Positions 11,094-24,845 of a stretch of 64,000 nucleotides of DNA are shown piece by piece; the stretch's first letter is position 1, and every line of letters begins with the position of its first letter. Below the pieces are notes generated by a model. The model ran no database searches, was not told where the DNA came from, and saw only the letters and a program-made list of their open reading frames with translations. The stretch is from Silurus meridionalis. Its lineage: Eukaryota; Chordata; Actinopteri; Siluriformes; Siluridae. The stretch covers positions 15,226,954 through 15,290,953 of the forward strand of contig NC_060899.1 of NCBI RefSeq assembly GCF_014805685.1, written 5' to 3'. The position numbers were made by a program, and so were the translations under genes.

Positions 11094-11535
11094 CAGTTCC
11101 CTGTGTTTGAGTGAGAGCTCAGCTTTGATGTCAGTTGAGACCCCTCAGGAGACAAATTACTCCTGACATTCCCAGAATGATGAAGGTCTGCTCCGAGTGA
11201 CTGTTAACAGCATTGTGAAAAATAAAGTAAATAAAATAAACCTGTCAGAGGCACAAGCGGGTAATGAGGAGAAACTGCTGCATTGTGGGATTTTTGTAGG
11301 TTTTTACCACTGACTCCTCGCCACATTTCCGCCAGGCGCTAATGGCGCTAATAAGAAGTGAAAGCTAGTAGATATCAGTGTGTAGTCGCGCTGCTGATGT
11401 ACAGAGGAGTTCTTTCACAAATCTGGTTCACCTGCGACGAGAGAGGGATCAAAATTACACGTTCTGTGTAGTTGAGATTACAGCAGAAATATCAACTTAT
11501 CACTCAGTCAGACTCATTTACATTGTATGAGATCA

Positions 11536-11850
11536 CAGATGGATGGATGGATGGATGGATGGATGGATGGATGGATAGATAGATTGACTGATTATACAAA
11601 TAGGTGGATAGATAAATGTGTGGATGGATGGAAACCCAGTCATGATGGATGGATGGATGGATGGAAGGAAGAGTGGATGGATGGATGGATGGATGGATGG
11701 ATGGATGGCTAAATGAATGGATGGATGGACGGATAGATGAATGTATAAATAGATAGATTGATTATACAAATAGGTGGATGGATAAATGTGTGGATGGATG
11801 GAAACCCTGTCATAATGGATGGATGGATGGATGGATGGATAGAAAGATGG
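11536..11850 (+). repeat. GGAT array with a repeated higher-order unit
   Basis: GGAT runs alternate with a longer motif (attatacaaataggtggat, then aatgtgtggatggatggaaaccc) that occurs twice, near 11590 and 11760. The array therefore has a second-order repeat of about 170 bases. Confidence 0.85.
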
Positions 11851-12744
11851 ATGGATAGAAGATGTGTAACACTGTTTCACAGAGTTTATTTATAGAGATT
11901 TTTCCCTATCTTTTTTCTCTTTCTCTTTAATCATCACATTCCACAGCATAATAAAAACTCGGGCGTCTGATTTGAATAGTGATCACAGCGCATCTGATTT
12001 TCATCCATAATTCAATAACCTCAGTCAGGACTCAGACACATCCTTCAAACTCTGCAGCATGAGACTATTAATCTCCTGACAGACATCACACTCACGTCTG
12101 GTCTCTTCAGAGTTCATCACGTGTTCATGCGGACGATGAAACATAATGGCAGTCATTTTATGTACCAAACCATATAAAAGTTTGGATTAAATTCTTTATT
12201 TTAATAAATCAGGAGAAAAAACTGTGTCCAAAATTCTGTTTCATTAAAAAGTGGACAACAATATAAAATCTAATCGAATTAAACTTCAATAAAATGGTCT
12301 TGAAAAGGACAGAATATCAGTCCAATGTGACACAAAGACATTCAGCATCAACACCAGCACAAAACAGACAAATCATCAGTTCATGAAGAGAAGATTCTGA
12401 CTGATGATTAATGATCAACGTGATCTTTAAGATGTGAAATTGATCCGAAAGCAAACCTTCGTTTCCTTCACATTCATTTATCCAGAGTCCGAATCAGACA
12501 CAAACTCGTTTCTCAGTTTGGTTTGGTTTCTCAATGCATGTTTTAAACAGGTTAAAAAAGGTAAAAAAAAAAAGTGAAATACCACTGGTTCACATGCAGC
12601 ACTGACACACAACTACACAACTACACAACTCACTTCTCTATAATATGAGAAAAATATGGAGATGTGAAAATAAGTGTGCAGAGAAATTATACAATCACCT
12701 GAGTGTGAAATTTAATACTGTATTACTATATTATCATTATACAA

Positions 12745-12747
12745 GCT

Positions 12748-12833
<86 letters not shown>

Positions 12834-13437
12834 TATGCAGATGGATAAATGTGTGGATGGATGGAAACAGACAGATTGGTGGATGGATGTGTGTATATAC
12901 ATTATATATGGATGGATGGATAAATGTGTAGATGGATAGATTGATATATAGATAGGTGGGTGGATAAAATTTGGGATGGATGGATAGACAGACAGATTGG
13001 TGAATACATGTGTGTATGTACAAGATAGATAGATAGATGGATAGATGGATAGATGGATAGATGGATAGATAGATGAATGGATGAATGTGTAGATGGATAA
13101 ATATATCGGTGGATGGATAAATGTGTGGATGGATGGAAACAGACAGATTGGTGGATGGATGGATGGATCTATAGATGGATGGATGAATGGATGGATGGAT
13201 GGATGAATGAATAGATAGATTGATAGATGGATAAATGAATGGATGGATGGATAAATGTGTGGATGGATGGAAACAGACAGATTGGTGGATGGATGTGTGG
13301 ATGGATGGATGGATGGATGGATGGATCTATAGATGGATGGTTTAATGAATGGATGGATGGATGGATGGATGGATGGATGGATGGATGAGTGGATGAATAG
13401 ATAGATGGATGGATGGATGGATGGATGGATGGATGGA
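12745..13437 (+). repeat. GATA/GGAT array, about 690 bp
   Basis: A pure GATA block (12748-12830) is followed by GGAT-rich sequence with a recurring word (gtgtggatggatggaaacag, then acagattggtgg) at about 12850, 13125 and 13258. Between 11.9 and 12.7 kb, and between 13.44 and 14.2 kb, I see no gene. Confidence 0.9.
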
Positions 13438-14214
13438 ACAGTTTGTATCTTTGTTATTTTTACTTATTTAATAAATCAGTAATAAAGTGAATAAAGTTGC
13501 CACTTTACCAGAAAAAGTTATTAATTATTCAAATAATGTATTTATTCATTAATTTATTCACATAATTATTCTGTGCTGCCATGTTTTATTCAGTCTTTTT
13601 TGTTTCAGGGAAAGTCGGAATGATGGTTACGGGTATTGAACACTTTTCTTTGTGCTGCTGGAGTCACAGACGCCGGATCTGCTCCAGGTTTACATGCACA
13701 CTGTTTTATTTCAGCTTTGGAGACCCGAAAACCCCGAGACAGTAATAAAGATTTTATTCTTCAGGCGCATATTACTGGATTTTGTTCTCCACAGAGGAAC
13801 TCATTTTAAAAGTCACATAATTTAGTCACTCATTTAAAATGCAAGGCTTTTCTTCACACAGGTATCAGTCACTCGAGCTCCCAGACTCCACCACAGCAGG
13901 GTTTGTGTTCTCCGGCTCTTATTAGAAGATGCTGCAGCAGATATTCCCTGCTGTAACGGTCTGGATAATCATCTGAGCTTTCGGAGTTATGAAGTTCCAC
14001 TGAGGCTTGTGTCCTGCATGTGAGTGTACAAATCATCGCTTCACACTTTATTTCCTTCTGTACAGACAATAACCATCACTTATGATGTCACTTCTGAGGG
14101 CCAGAAAAAATGTAAAGAAAAAAACCCTGAGATTTTCAGGATCCATGTGGACATTTCCAACAGTTTCAATCTGAACTTCAAACAGTTTTTCTGAATATTT
14201 TTTGTATGATTAAA

Positions 14215-14448
14215 GATGATGATGATGATGATGATGTTGCTGCAATGATGATGACGATTAAAGATGTTGATGCAATGATGATGATGATGATAATGATGAT
14301 TAAAGATTACGATGATGATGATGATGATGCAATGATGATGACGATGTTGATGATGATAATGACGATGCTTAAGATGTTGATGGTGATGATGAAGATCTTG
14401 ATGGTGATGATGATAATGACATTGTAGATGATGATGTTATGATAATAG

Positions 14449-14488
<40 letters not shown>

Positions 14489-14490
14489 TG
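14215..14490 (+). repeat. GAT/ATG trinucleotide array, then AAT array
   Basis: The array is imperfect GATGAT with a small higher-order pattern (attaaagat blocks), ending in AAT repeats (14455-14487). The Asp/Met-rich open frame across it is not a gene. Confidence 0.9.
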
Positions 14491-14669
14491 TGTGTTAGAT
14501 GTTGATGTTGAATGTGAGTTCAGGTCCTGAATCCTGACAGAAGACACTTTATTTCCACGTTGTTGTTTCGCCTCGATGCTCGGATGTTTACGATAGTTAA
14601 ATATTCTAGTTTCTGCCTTTGGGGGCAGCTATTTAAAACCAGCCATCTGTTTACGAACGCATCATCATT

Positions 14670-14726
<57 letters not shown>
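14670..14726 (+). repeat. CT microsatellite
   Basis: A CT run of about 55 bases with one CG interruption. Confidence 0.95.
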
Positions 14727-14728
<2 letters not shown>

Positions 14729-15039
14729 TCAGGAGCTGTGCTTGAACTTAATGATCGGTGCATCAGCAAAGCAAAGATCCAACCTTTTTTATTATTTTAA
14801 ATACAATGTGGATGAACTGAAGGTTATATAAGAGTGTTGAAGCTCAAACTCAATGCATTGATCTCAACATAACCATTTGTCATTTCATGGTGACAGGAGG
14901 TTGAAACTAAAAAGACGTAATAAACTTTAATGCTCCCGAGCTTCAGCAGAAACATGATGGAGAGAGAAGCCAAGCTGTGGAGTGGGACGGAGTCGGGAAG
15001 TAGTCGGCAGTAAAAGTCTTTTTTTCTATGTGGGGTGCA

Positions 15040-15245
15040 GGTCATCCTCTCATCCCTTCCACATTTAGTCTCCATTTGCTCCACTCTTCTGGGCAGATGT
15101 TCCACTAGATTTAGTGGAGACTTGGGAAGATTCATTCAGGTAGTGATGTAGTTAAGGTGAGGAGGCCTGGAGTGCAGTCTATAGCAGGAGATCTTCAAAT
15201 CCATTCCATGTAAACCAGATCTTCATGGAGCTGGATTTGACGCAA
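15040..15245 (-). mobile_element. Partial copy of the Tc1-like short element
   Basis: The words cttctgggcagatgttccac, gtgaggaggcctggagtgca and tcttcatggagctggattt match, in the same order, the copy at 27640-28040. Both ends are missing. Confidence 0.65.
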
Positions 15246-15512
15246 CATCACGCTGAACTGCTGACTTCAATATAATATATTTCTAAAGGGGCGGAGTTAT
15301 CCTGAAATAGACCACACCCACCATGATTTTATTTTAGATGGTGATTGATCAGAAGAGCTTTGAACTGATTTGCAGTGAAGCTGCAGTGAAGAAACGTTGA
15401 GAAAAACCATGAGAGCAAAAGTAAATGCCCCCCTGGAATTTTCCTTCTGTTTTTCTGTGACCTGTTTGTATCTGTGTTACTGCTCAAATATGTGCCAATT
15501 AATGCCTGGGTG

Positions 15513-15517
<5 letters not shown>

Positions 15518-15561
<44 letters not shown>

Positions 15562-15567
15562 TGTGTG
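15518..15567 (+). repeat. TG microsatellite
   Basis: A TG run of about 50 bases with two interruptions. Confidence 0.95.
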
Positions 15568-16004
15568 TATGCATTTGTGTGTTTCTGCATGATTCCCCTT
15601 AATGGATCTTTTCAAAAAAAATTCATACAGAACCGTATTATTGTTCCAACCCATAATTCCATGCCTCTGTCTCCTAGCAACACTTACATCCTCGCTGACC
15701 CGTGTCTATCAGACCCGAGCTGCAATCGCACAGAGACTCGGCCAAACAAACACCTTCATCATTTCAAATGTCAATACATGTTGTAGTCAGTGTGAATTGA
15801 TGTTGACTGTGGAGGAATTTATCACACGTGGGATCAGGTTACCAGAGTGTGAGAGTGTGTGAGGTTAAAAATGTCAAGAATAATGTTTATATGTTGCCAT
15901 GTCTATTTTTAAACCACAAAATAACTGAATTCTCAATTCTGATTGGTCAGAACGTGTTGGGTTTCCTCTCCCTATTTCCCATTTCCTCTCTCTCAAACTG
16001 CCAT

Positions 16005-16300
16005 TATAATAACCTCCAGTCCTCTGGAAAGATGTTTCACTAGATTATGTGAAGATTTGTGTAAATTCAGGAGATCTTCATGGAGATCTTCATGGAGGTG
16101 GATTTGTGCACAGGAGCATTGTCATGTTGGAACAGGTTTGGATCTTCTAATTCAAGTGATTGGAAAATGTAATGGCACCACATACATCCAAAGACATTCT
16201 ATACAATTGTGGGCCTTCAAACTTTGTGGTAAAAGTTTGACGAAAAACCACAATTGGATGGAAATGACTGGTGTCCTGATAGTGTCCATGTGTGTCGCTG
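16005..16300 (-). mobile_element. Partial copy of the Tc1-like short element
   Basis: It starts with cctctggaaagatgtttcac and continues with tcttcatggaggtggatttg, cacaggagcattgtcatg and ttgtggtaaaagtttg, the family order seen at 27640-28040. A duplicated tcttcatggaga lies at 16070-16095. Frames across it are broken. The DNA from 16320 to 17560 shows no gene. Confidence 0.65.
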
Positions 16301-17564
16301 GTTGTTGCCAGTAGTTGGAGTGCATTGAAAGATTTAACTCTAATTTTATCCTACATAAGATTATCTTGATTATCTGATCTACAAATTTGCCTCGTTGCAG
16401 AAACCCTCTTGGATGAAAGGTAGAATGTTGATAGCTGTTATATTGTAAGTGATAACTAACATCAGATCTCCTGTAATTAGGATCTGTTCCTTAAACAGAA
16501 AGAAGAACCAAAAATTTGTCAGCATGTGTAATCATGGGCCCTTGGTGCTTTGTTGTTTATCGTAACCCAAAACCTGAGACGGTGAGACGGCTAGACGATA
16601 AGACGGTGAGGTGCAGTCAGTATTTTGAGACTCGCGGCATCTATTTTGCGTAACGATTCTCAACAATACGTCTGCTGATGCGTTTTATTCCCCCTCAGTC
16701 TCGCTCTGCTTTTGTGCTCCACGTCTGGCTATAATGAGCGAACGCTTTTTTATTCCTCGTTCTCTTTGGCTGCTTTTTTTCCCCCCATGATGAGAGCCAT
16801 CATCTCATTTTTCACGCCGCAGTAGCCAAATGTCTCTCCGTCCCCTCATTACGTCCACCTGTCTTTCTTTTCTCTTTCCATATTCAGGTGTTCAGGCAGA
16901 TAGCACTTCTAATGAGTGTGAGTCTTCCTGATGTGCTCTCTTCTTTCTTTTTACCTTCTCTCTTCTCTCTTCGTACCTTCTCTCTTGCTTTATGCCTTCA
17001 GATTTAGGGAAGATGTCAATAGAACAGAAATGACATTTTGTGGGTGAGAATGGAAATTTCTTTCCCTTTTTTATTTTGTCTTTCATTCGTCATGAAGCTG
17101 ACATTGTGAATGAACTATTTATTGCAATAATAAAAAATGTCTTTATTTATAAAATTCAATTTCACCAGGGTCTGTAATCTCAACAAAACTGTTTGTCTTA
17201 CTTTAAATGCTATCTGCCCCTTCAGCATACAAGAGCTCACAGATGATTGTGATTGGCTGGTGCAGCTGTGATTGACAGATGAGATGAGTAAACGAGGTGA
17301 AATCAAAAAGTTTTTAGACTCACTTTGTTTACAAGAAAGTCTTTTATTTATCTATGTTTACTATACAAATTGGCATGTGAGAAGGAAATGAGTGACAGGG
17401 TGCTCACGTGGTCAGAACAGCAGACGTGGTAACGCACGTGGTCAGAAGAGCACCAGTTGCACTGACTTATGAAGTCCGGTGCTCCCTGTGACTGTGTGTG
17501 CAGCTCTGTGCTGACATCTGTTGGCATGTTACAAAACTAGCTTTGAAACTTTTTGGTACCAGCC

Positions 17565-18030
17565 AATATGGGTTCTGCCCCAAACTTTTACCACAAATTA
17601 GGAGGCACACAATTTTATAGGACGTCTATGAATGTGGGAGCATGAAATTTTCCGTTGGTTTAAACTTGGAGACCTCAATGTGCACAATCCTGTGCACAAA
17701 GACAGTGCCATAAAGATGTGCTTGGAATGGAAGATCTTTTGCTATAAACCCTATTGAACACCTTTGGAATGAATGTGAAGGCTAACTGCACCCCAGACCT
17801 CCTCACCATCAGTACCGGACTTTACTAACACACTCAAATCTCCACTAAATCTGTTGGAACATCTTCCCAGAAGAGTAGAGGTTACTATTACAGCAAATCG
17901 TGTCTAGATGCAGAATGGAAAGGTAGATTATGTGGAGAATTGCATTAATAGCAGGTGATAACAGAACAGTTTAGAAATATATATGAGTTTTATTCTCAGG
18001 TGTCCACAAACTTTAGTCCATATAGTGCAT
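17565..18030 (+). mobile_element. Tc1-like element relic with transposase tail
   Basis: This is the most informative copy of the short-element family. On the plus strand 17748-17785 reads NPIEHLWNECE, the conserved segment after the second catalytic Asp of Tc1 transposases. The sequence ends in aggtgtccacaaac, then tccatatagtgcat, which is the family's terminal repeat. Internal frames are broken by stops. It identifies the short elements elsewhere in the window as Tc1-derived. Confidence 0.75.
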
Positions 18031-18139
18031 TATGTACCACAGTGAGCTTGTTTAGGAGGTCTCAGAAAGAAGCTGATGGTTTATTTTTTGTGCATGCTTT
18101 AACCCTATACTCAAAATAACTACATAATAATAATAAAAA

Positions 18140-18385
18140 AAATAATAAATTGTATTTATAGTTGCTCAACACAGACACTCAAGGATGCCTTACATACAAT
18201 AAAAATCTAAACAATTAACAACAGTTGAAAATAATGAAACACTATACAACAGAAAGTCACATGCCAATAAAATGGCTGCCTGAAGAGATGTGTTTTTAAA
18301 GAGATTTGTAAATAGAGACCGAGTTGAGGTTGCAGATATCAAGAGGAAAATAAGTTCCACAGGTGAAGCAGCGTAGCTAAAAGCT
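18140..18385. repeat. Dispersed teleost repeat
   Basis: The sequence resembles a widely dispersed fish repeat (tgtttttaaagagatttgta, then taagttccacaggtgaagca). I recognise the type, but not its family with confidence. Confidence 0.4.
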
Positions 18386-18646
18386 CGAGATCCCATTAAT
18401 GACACTTTGCTGGAACGTTATCAGGCAGCCTCGATTTGAGTCGAGAGACTTCCAGGTTCCAGGTGAGCGCTTTAGAGACGAGTGTATTCACTTTGAACAG
18501 GGAAGAGTTCAGACACTTGGCTCCATCGTTCTGCTCGAATGCCCAGACCACAGCGAGCTCATATTCAGAGATGTGGTTAAGGTTCAGTTCCCTGCTTTTC
18601 CACTCACTTTTGCACACAGGGCCAGTTTTTCTGTCGGGTTATGAGG

Positions 18647-18649
<3 letters not shown>

Positions 18650-18680
<31 letters not shown>
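18650..18680 (+). repeat. TG microsatellite
   Basis: A pure TG run of about 30 bases. The DNA from 18690 to 19680 shows no recognisable gene. Confidence 0.9.
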
Positions 18681-18682
<2 letters not shown>

Positions 18683-19682
18683 TTAACATGGTGATTGAGA
18701 TGGCGATTATCTCTCTCGCTCTCAGAAGTTTGCTGGGAAGAAACAGGCAGCCTTTCTGCTTTCTCACCACCGTGTGTACCTCAGTGCCCTAAGCAGAAAA
18801 GGTCTGGTTTTGCAGGAGACGAGCAGTTTGGCATAGTTTTGTTTATTAGAGGTGGATTGAAGCGCGAGAGTAAGATAGAGTGAGAAGATAAAGTGAATCC
18901 ATTTGTATTACCTGCAGCACCATGTTTAAGGAACGTAACTTATGACCAAACGTTTTGTCGTTCTGCTAGCACCACTAGCACTTAGCACTGCTTTCATGCT
19001 AGCTCACACTGATTTTTGTTTGTGTGTATTATCCCTGCCAGAGTATGAGAATTGAGACACTGTAATGCATTTACCCAGGAGTTACAAAGCAGAGATTTCT
19101 GGTGCCTGTGGTAAGAGTTAGATAGCTCCTACAGTTAGCTTGCTTTGCTAGTCTGGAAAATAAGCTAATATAATGTGCTACCATGTAACACAAACAACCC
19201 ATTTTCATACTGATCATCATGTGATCATCTGTAAACAAGCTGATGTGAACACAGTGTTAGGGAATGGTTAGTGCAAGAAGACAAAAAAACCAAGGAACCT
19301 TCACAATTGAACGGGAACCTCAACCCCTTGGTATCAAATCTTCCTCCAGCCAGATTCGCATCAGTCTGCCTGAACTGCTGCACTCCAAACAGCACTCATT
19401 GACGCAGAATGCTAATCTGTGGATCTCATTAATTATTACTGAGTCTGATAAGCAGAGAACAAGAATGTGTCGACCTTATCTCTGGGAGACAAGTGTTTCT
19501 CAGATAGCACTAGCAATGTCTTTATCTCCTCCTGCTTCTCAGCTTAATATATAAATATATTTCTTTTTTTGCAACAAAGCATTCTGTATGGTCTCATTCG
19601 CCGCCGGTGACTTCTTTTGAGATAAGTGCATGACGTTAAAGGGGCGCTGCTCTGTTTCTTGGCTTTGAAGATAATGTGGGAG

Positions 19683-20068
19683 CAGTGGCGGATCTAGAAC
19701 ATTTTGTTATGGGGTGGCATGAGAATTATGAAGGGTGGCAACACTCACGCAAGCATCCTTGCATGGATTATAATACATACATATCTATACAAATGCTCAG
19801 ATTCCTTAAAAGACTCAGAGTCATGTGATCATGCTGGTTGAAAGTGATTCATTAAAATGAGTTGTTTGTTCAGACTACGCTTTGAAAAAAGATGCGATTT
19901 CTTGCCATTATTTACAAATGTTTTTTTTATATCATCACATTGAAGTGCAGCTGCAGTCAATCGCTCGAGGAAACAAATTAAATGTATATTTAATACATTT
20001 CCAGTGTGGGGTGTCAGATGTGGTGGCTTTTTCTTAGGGTGGCAGTTGCGACCCCGTGCCACCCTGGT
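19683..20068 (+). mobile_element. Non-autonomous hAT-like element
   Basis: The left end CAGTGGCGGATCTAGAACAT and the following ggggtggcatgag are typical of hAT elements in fish. The right side has the matching word in reverse (gggtggcag, gccaccctgg) but lacks a clean copy of the end. No transposase frame remains. Confidence 0.6.
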
Positions 20069-21109
20069 ATAGGTCATAACCAGGTCATGAGGTCACCTGC
20101 ATTAAAAAACTTATATCTGGTCAAGCAGTGGATGTGGATTGGCTTGGATGGGGTGAAGACCTTTGAAAAGCCCAGTTCATGACATCCATCAGATCGCTAC
20201 TGTTAAATAGCTAAAGTAGCTTGCAGACACAGATTAGAAACAGGTGGTCTTATTTTCTAGTCCGCTGCTGTGCTTGTGATGCAGCATCTGACGCAAGAAG
20301 CAAATTCCTCAACTCTCCAACAGTATCCTCCAACCTCATTTGTTTCTGTGGCACGTATCAAGAATCAGACAGATTTGCTGGATGGACAAGTGCAACCAGG
20401 TGCTATGTAAGGAGCTGATGGATTTATAAATCTCCAGCTCACTTTTCGAGCAGATTTGCCCCGTCTGGCTTCACTACACCGGCCCGCTGGAATGATCCAA
20501 TCCCTTTTTTTCATGCAGGAGACGTCAGTTTCCCATGTGAATCTTACGTTTTATTGCGGCGCGATACGTAAAGAGAAGAGCGGCCAAGTGCAGACTGCGA
20601 ATAAAAGTATAAAAGTATAAATCACCTTTACGCCTTGTCGGATTTGAGTTATGGGTTGCGGTGACATGGTTTCTGCCTTTGTTTACAGAGCTACAGACAT
20701 TTAGCCCGAGGAGCCCTGGAGCAATTTAGCACCCTCTTTAACATAGAAAGTAGAAAACTTTATACAGATGGGATCAGGAGCATGGTGAACTGACTCTGAA
20801 CAACTCCAATGAGGCCTACAGTTTCGATAGAACGCCATTAAAAGTAAAACAAAGTTAGAAGTTCCCAGCAAACATGCGAAATTGTTCCAAAACAAAGCTA
20901 GCTAACAAATGTGGAAAAAAGTAACTAGTAAAATATTCCAAAACTAAACAAGTTCAACAATGTTTTCAGAAACATAACTAGCTAAAAAAGATTAGAAAAT
21001 GTTCCAAAACAACACTAGCTAGCAAATGTGAAAAAGATAAGAGCTAAATAGTAAGCATTAAAAAAATATTCACAAACAAAACAAGGAAGGAAAGATGAGA
21101 AAATGTTCT

Positions 21110-21230
21110 AATCAAATCGAATCCAATTTTATTTGTCACATACACAAACATACAGAGTGCGACATGCAGTGAAATGCTTTTTACGGCTGTCCCGCATTTA
21201 AGCATAAAAAGGTTTAGAATTAAGGATAAA
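21110..21230. repeat. Dispersed repeat, LINE-tail type
   Basis: The words ttttatttgtcacatacaca and gcagtgaaatgctttttacg form a segment common in teleost genomes. The flanks (20.1-21.1 kb and 21.25-22.4 kb) are AT-rich with scattered gctagc words and no gene that I can support. Confidence 0.5.
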
Positions 21231-22394
21231 AAAGAAGAAAAAAAAGATAATGCTAGATAAATAAAATATAAACAATATAAAATATATGAAAATATATGTA
21301 TATACATGGATGCGTATGGCAGATATTGAAAAAACTTGCGAACTCTAGAAAATAACTTCCATTAAAATAGAAAACAAATAAAACTAGCTAGCAAAAATTG
21401 TGTAAAATTAAAAACGATCCATAAAATCCTTCCTTACAGATAAACGTCACCATATAAAAGTAAAAAACTATTTATTGTTTGTTTCTTTTTACTTTTTTCA
21501 GACTTGTTTGTTTTGGAATTTTTTAGGAAAATTATTGCTAGCAAGCTTTATTATTTTTTTATTGCCTAGCTAGTTTGCCAGCTAGCTTTAGTTTATTTTG
21601 TTTAGATACCTTCTAATAGTAGTTACATAATAGCTTTTTTCGTCTCCAAAAATATACAAGCTAGATTTCATTTTCTAACATTCTGTATTCTGTATTGTTT
21701 TGAAGAAGGTAAGCTAGCTACTGAAACTAGCATTAGAATGCAGCTAACAACTATACTAAACTAAAATTCAAAGCTAGGTAGAAAAAAAATAGAAAGCAAA
21801 CAAAAGAAAAAAGTAAACAAACAATCAGTAAGTTAATATGAAGATATTTTCTCTAAGGAAGAATCTTGTGGATTTTAATGCTGGAGGAGGTTTAAACCAC
21901 TGTTTATGGTGGAATGGTGGTCAGGGATTGTGAGGAGCAGTAATGGGATGCTGGTGGTTCTTGATGTTCTCTCATTTAGAGGTGTGGAGCTCTGAAATGC
22001 TGAAGCACTCGCATGTCGAACCTCCAGCTCACTGACAATGTGATAAATAATCATCAGAACAAGTCGCCGTGGACCAGGATGGATGTGTTGCAGTTTCTGG
22101 GCAGCACGCCATGTTCCAGCAGTCTGTCCTTAAATGCCACACTGGATGCCCTTAAGCCACCCCCAACCCCCAACCGCCCTACCCTCACATACAGCCTCCT
22201 GTCAGTGGTGCTGAGGACGATCTGTACCAGTGAAGGCAGTCTTGCAAATATCAAAACCTTTAGGTCTCCAAACAAGAGCTTGAAAAATAATCAGTATAAA
22301 TAAAACTTATACTGAGTTTTTCAAAAAAGTTGCGTTCTTTCTTTCTTTCTCCTGTTCTCACTCTCTCTTTTTTAGTGTCAGCTGCTGTTAAATT

Positions 22395-22611
22395 TTCCCA
22401 TCCTTCTCTCGCTCTCTCTCTTTCTCTCTCTCCATCTCTCTCTTTCTCTCTCTCTCACGCTCTCTCTCTCTCCTGTCCTCTGTACCTCTCTTCCTCTCCG
22501 TAACTCTGAGCACGATAATGAAATCACAGTGTGTAATGTGTGAGAGGCTGAGGGCCATTAGGCTAATGTAGACAAAAGCTAATGTAACAGATGTTCGCTT
22601 ACATCCCTCAG

Positions 22612-22656
<45 letters not shown>
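22395..22656. repeat. CT-rich tract and CA microsatellite
   Basis: The tract is CT/TCTC-rich at 22400-22480 with a CA run at 22613-22656. The sequence between them is unremarkable. Confidence 0.9.
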
Positions 22657-22658
<2 letters not shown>

Positions 22659-23364
22659 GAAGAAAACCAGATTTACTCCAGGATGAGTTTATTTGAAAGT
22701 GTGGGCTTGAGTATAAAAAGAAAGTAATTTAAACGAGCAGTTAGCGTTACCTACTCATTAGCATATTTTTGCTTGCGTGGCTCCGCCTTTAAATGTAAAA
22801 AAAGAAGAGCATCAGCGTGCTTTACAAAATTGATAAAAATTGACTTTTTTTCAGTTTCAAAAAACCCAAGAAATTCATCTCTCCTCCGCTTCATCTTCTA
22901 CTTTCACATAGCAGGAAAAACTTGCTAACACTGGAGATCATATTGTAAATATTCTCACAGATGACGTCAGCTTTTTTTCCTTAATTAAAATAGACATTTA
23001 TTATTAAAAAATACGTATTTATTATTAGAATTGTAGACATCCGTTGTCACCGTTATTATAGAAACAGTAATGTATTAAAACGAGCAGAGAACGGAACACA
23101 TTTACCACTGATTTGTTGGCTGGAGGCAAAATCGTTCTGGAAATCGTTGTTTCCTCGTTCTATCAGTTTTGGTTTTTATTGTTCGTGGACAGTGTTTCTA
23201 ATATAAAGAGACATTTCTTGTGCCTTGGAGAAAGAAGTCATGAGTCACCAGCTCGCATCAAGTTCAATTCCGCGAGTAACATTTCCACTTTATGCTGCAT
23301 GTCATGGTTAAGCGAAGGCCAAATTTCACCTTAATGCTGATATTAGATGTTTCTGTTCAGTCCA

Positions 23365-23368
23365 TCTG

Positions 23369-23424
<56 letters not shown>

Positions 23425-23510
23425 GGTTCGTGACTCTGTCTGTCTGTCTTTGTCTTTTTGTGTCTGTCTGTCTGTCTGTGACTCTGTCTGTCTGTGTCTT
23501 TGTCTTTTTG

Positions 23511-23545
<35 letters not shown>

Positions 23546-24105
23546 GACTCTGTCTGTCTGTGTCTCTGTCTTTTGTGTCCGTCTGTCTGTCTGTATCTCT
23601 GTCTGTCTTTTGTGTCTGTGTCTCTGTCTTTTTTTCTGTCTGTCTGTCTGTCTGTCTGTGACTGTCAGTCTTTTCTGTCTGTGTCTCTGTCATTTTGTGT
23701 CTGTCTGTCTGTTTCTCTGTCTGTTTGTCTGTTTCTCTGTCTGTCTTTTTTGTCTGTCTCTGACTTTCTGTGTCTGTCTGTCTGTGACTCTGTATGTTTG
23801 TGTCTATATCTTTTGTGTCTGTCTGTCAGTCTCTTTGTCTGTCTGTGACTCTGTCTGTCTGTGTCTCTGTCTTTTTGTGTCTGTCTGTCTGTCTGCCTGT
23901 CTCTGTCTGTCTGTGACTCTGTCATTTTGTGTCTGTCTGTCTGTCTGTCTGTCTGTGACTCTGTCTGTCTTTTTCTGTCTGTCTCTGTCTTTTTGTGTCT
24001 GTCTGGCTGTATCTCTGTTTGTTTGTGTCCATGTTATTGTCTGTCTGTGTCTCTGTCTGTGTGCTTGTGTCTGTCTGTGTCTCTGTCTGTCTGTGTCTGT
24101 GTATC
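23365..24105 (+). repeat. CTGT array, about 740 bp
   Basis: An imperfect CTGT repeat is interrupted by a recurring longer word (gtgactctgtctgtctgtgt, then ctttttgtgt) that repeats many times. This gives a higher-order unit of roughly 60-90 bases. The long Cys/Val/Leu/Ser open frame (23292-24113) is a by-product of the repeat. Confidence 0.95.
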
Positions 24106-24439
24106 CACTTTGATTGTAGTGCTAATCTCAGGCTCAGCCAAACGAGCATCACACGTGTCACGAGGAAGGGCTGTTAGCGTCCCATAACGGCGATCTGTTT
24201 ATTTACAGATGAGTCGAATACATTTCCCGTCTCTGAGAAACGAGTGAGTCACAAATCCGCCTCCGCCAATAACCAAGTCAACAAACATCGATTAGGAAGG
24301 CGACAAAGACGTGATCGAGACGTGATGCATCGAGTTTCTGTCGGCGAAGAAGGAATATTGAAAACATGCTCCAGGGGTGTAACATAAATTCTACTTTTAG
24401 TTCAGAGGGGTGAATTTCTCAGCCAGATGATCAGCAACA

Positions 24440-24845
24440 GGCAAAATCAAACCACACAAATAACACAAACTACACAAACCATACAATCCACACAAACAAC
24501 ACAAAACAAACAACAAAAACAACACAAAACACGCAATCCCACAAAAATTGCACAAACTATACAATCCACACAAGCCACACAAATCTATACAACAGGTAGA
24601 AACTACATAAATTCTCATGAACCTCTCAAACCACACAATCTACACAAATCAAAACCAAACCACAAACATCACAAAAGAACACATAACCTGCAACATCTAC
24701 ACAAACCACACATAAGCCACAAAAACTTCACGAGCCACACAGATAAAAACAAGTCACACAAACAATACAAACCACACAAACACAAAAATAAACAAAACCC
24801 AGAAATCTCACACGACACACAAACTGCACAGTCTACACACACAAC
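24440..24845 (+). repeat. Degenerate CACAAA/CACACAAAC tract
   Basis: About 400 bases of short irregular units (cacaaacaacacaa, ccacacaatcca) have almost no G. Translations on both strands are low-complexity and not genes. The DNA from 24.9 to 26.1 kb shows no gene; a short direct repeat (ttaaattataacttaaatta) lies at 25330-25378. Confidence 0.85.

Noticed and set aside
19264..19554. A 96-codon plus-strand open frame
   Set aside because: No family resemblance and no exon borders of quality; possibly conserved noncoding DNA, but that cannot be judged from one sequence.
22013..22303. Open frames on both strands in a locally GC-richer stretch
   Set aside because: Some resemblance to a degraded repeat but no recognisable domain or splice pattern. 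I could not support a call.
23292..24113. A 273-residue open frame, the longest in the window
   Set aside because: It lies wholly within a CTGT microsatellite and is made of Cys/Leu/Ser/Val repeats; the opposite strand is equally open.
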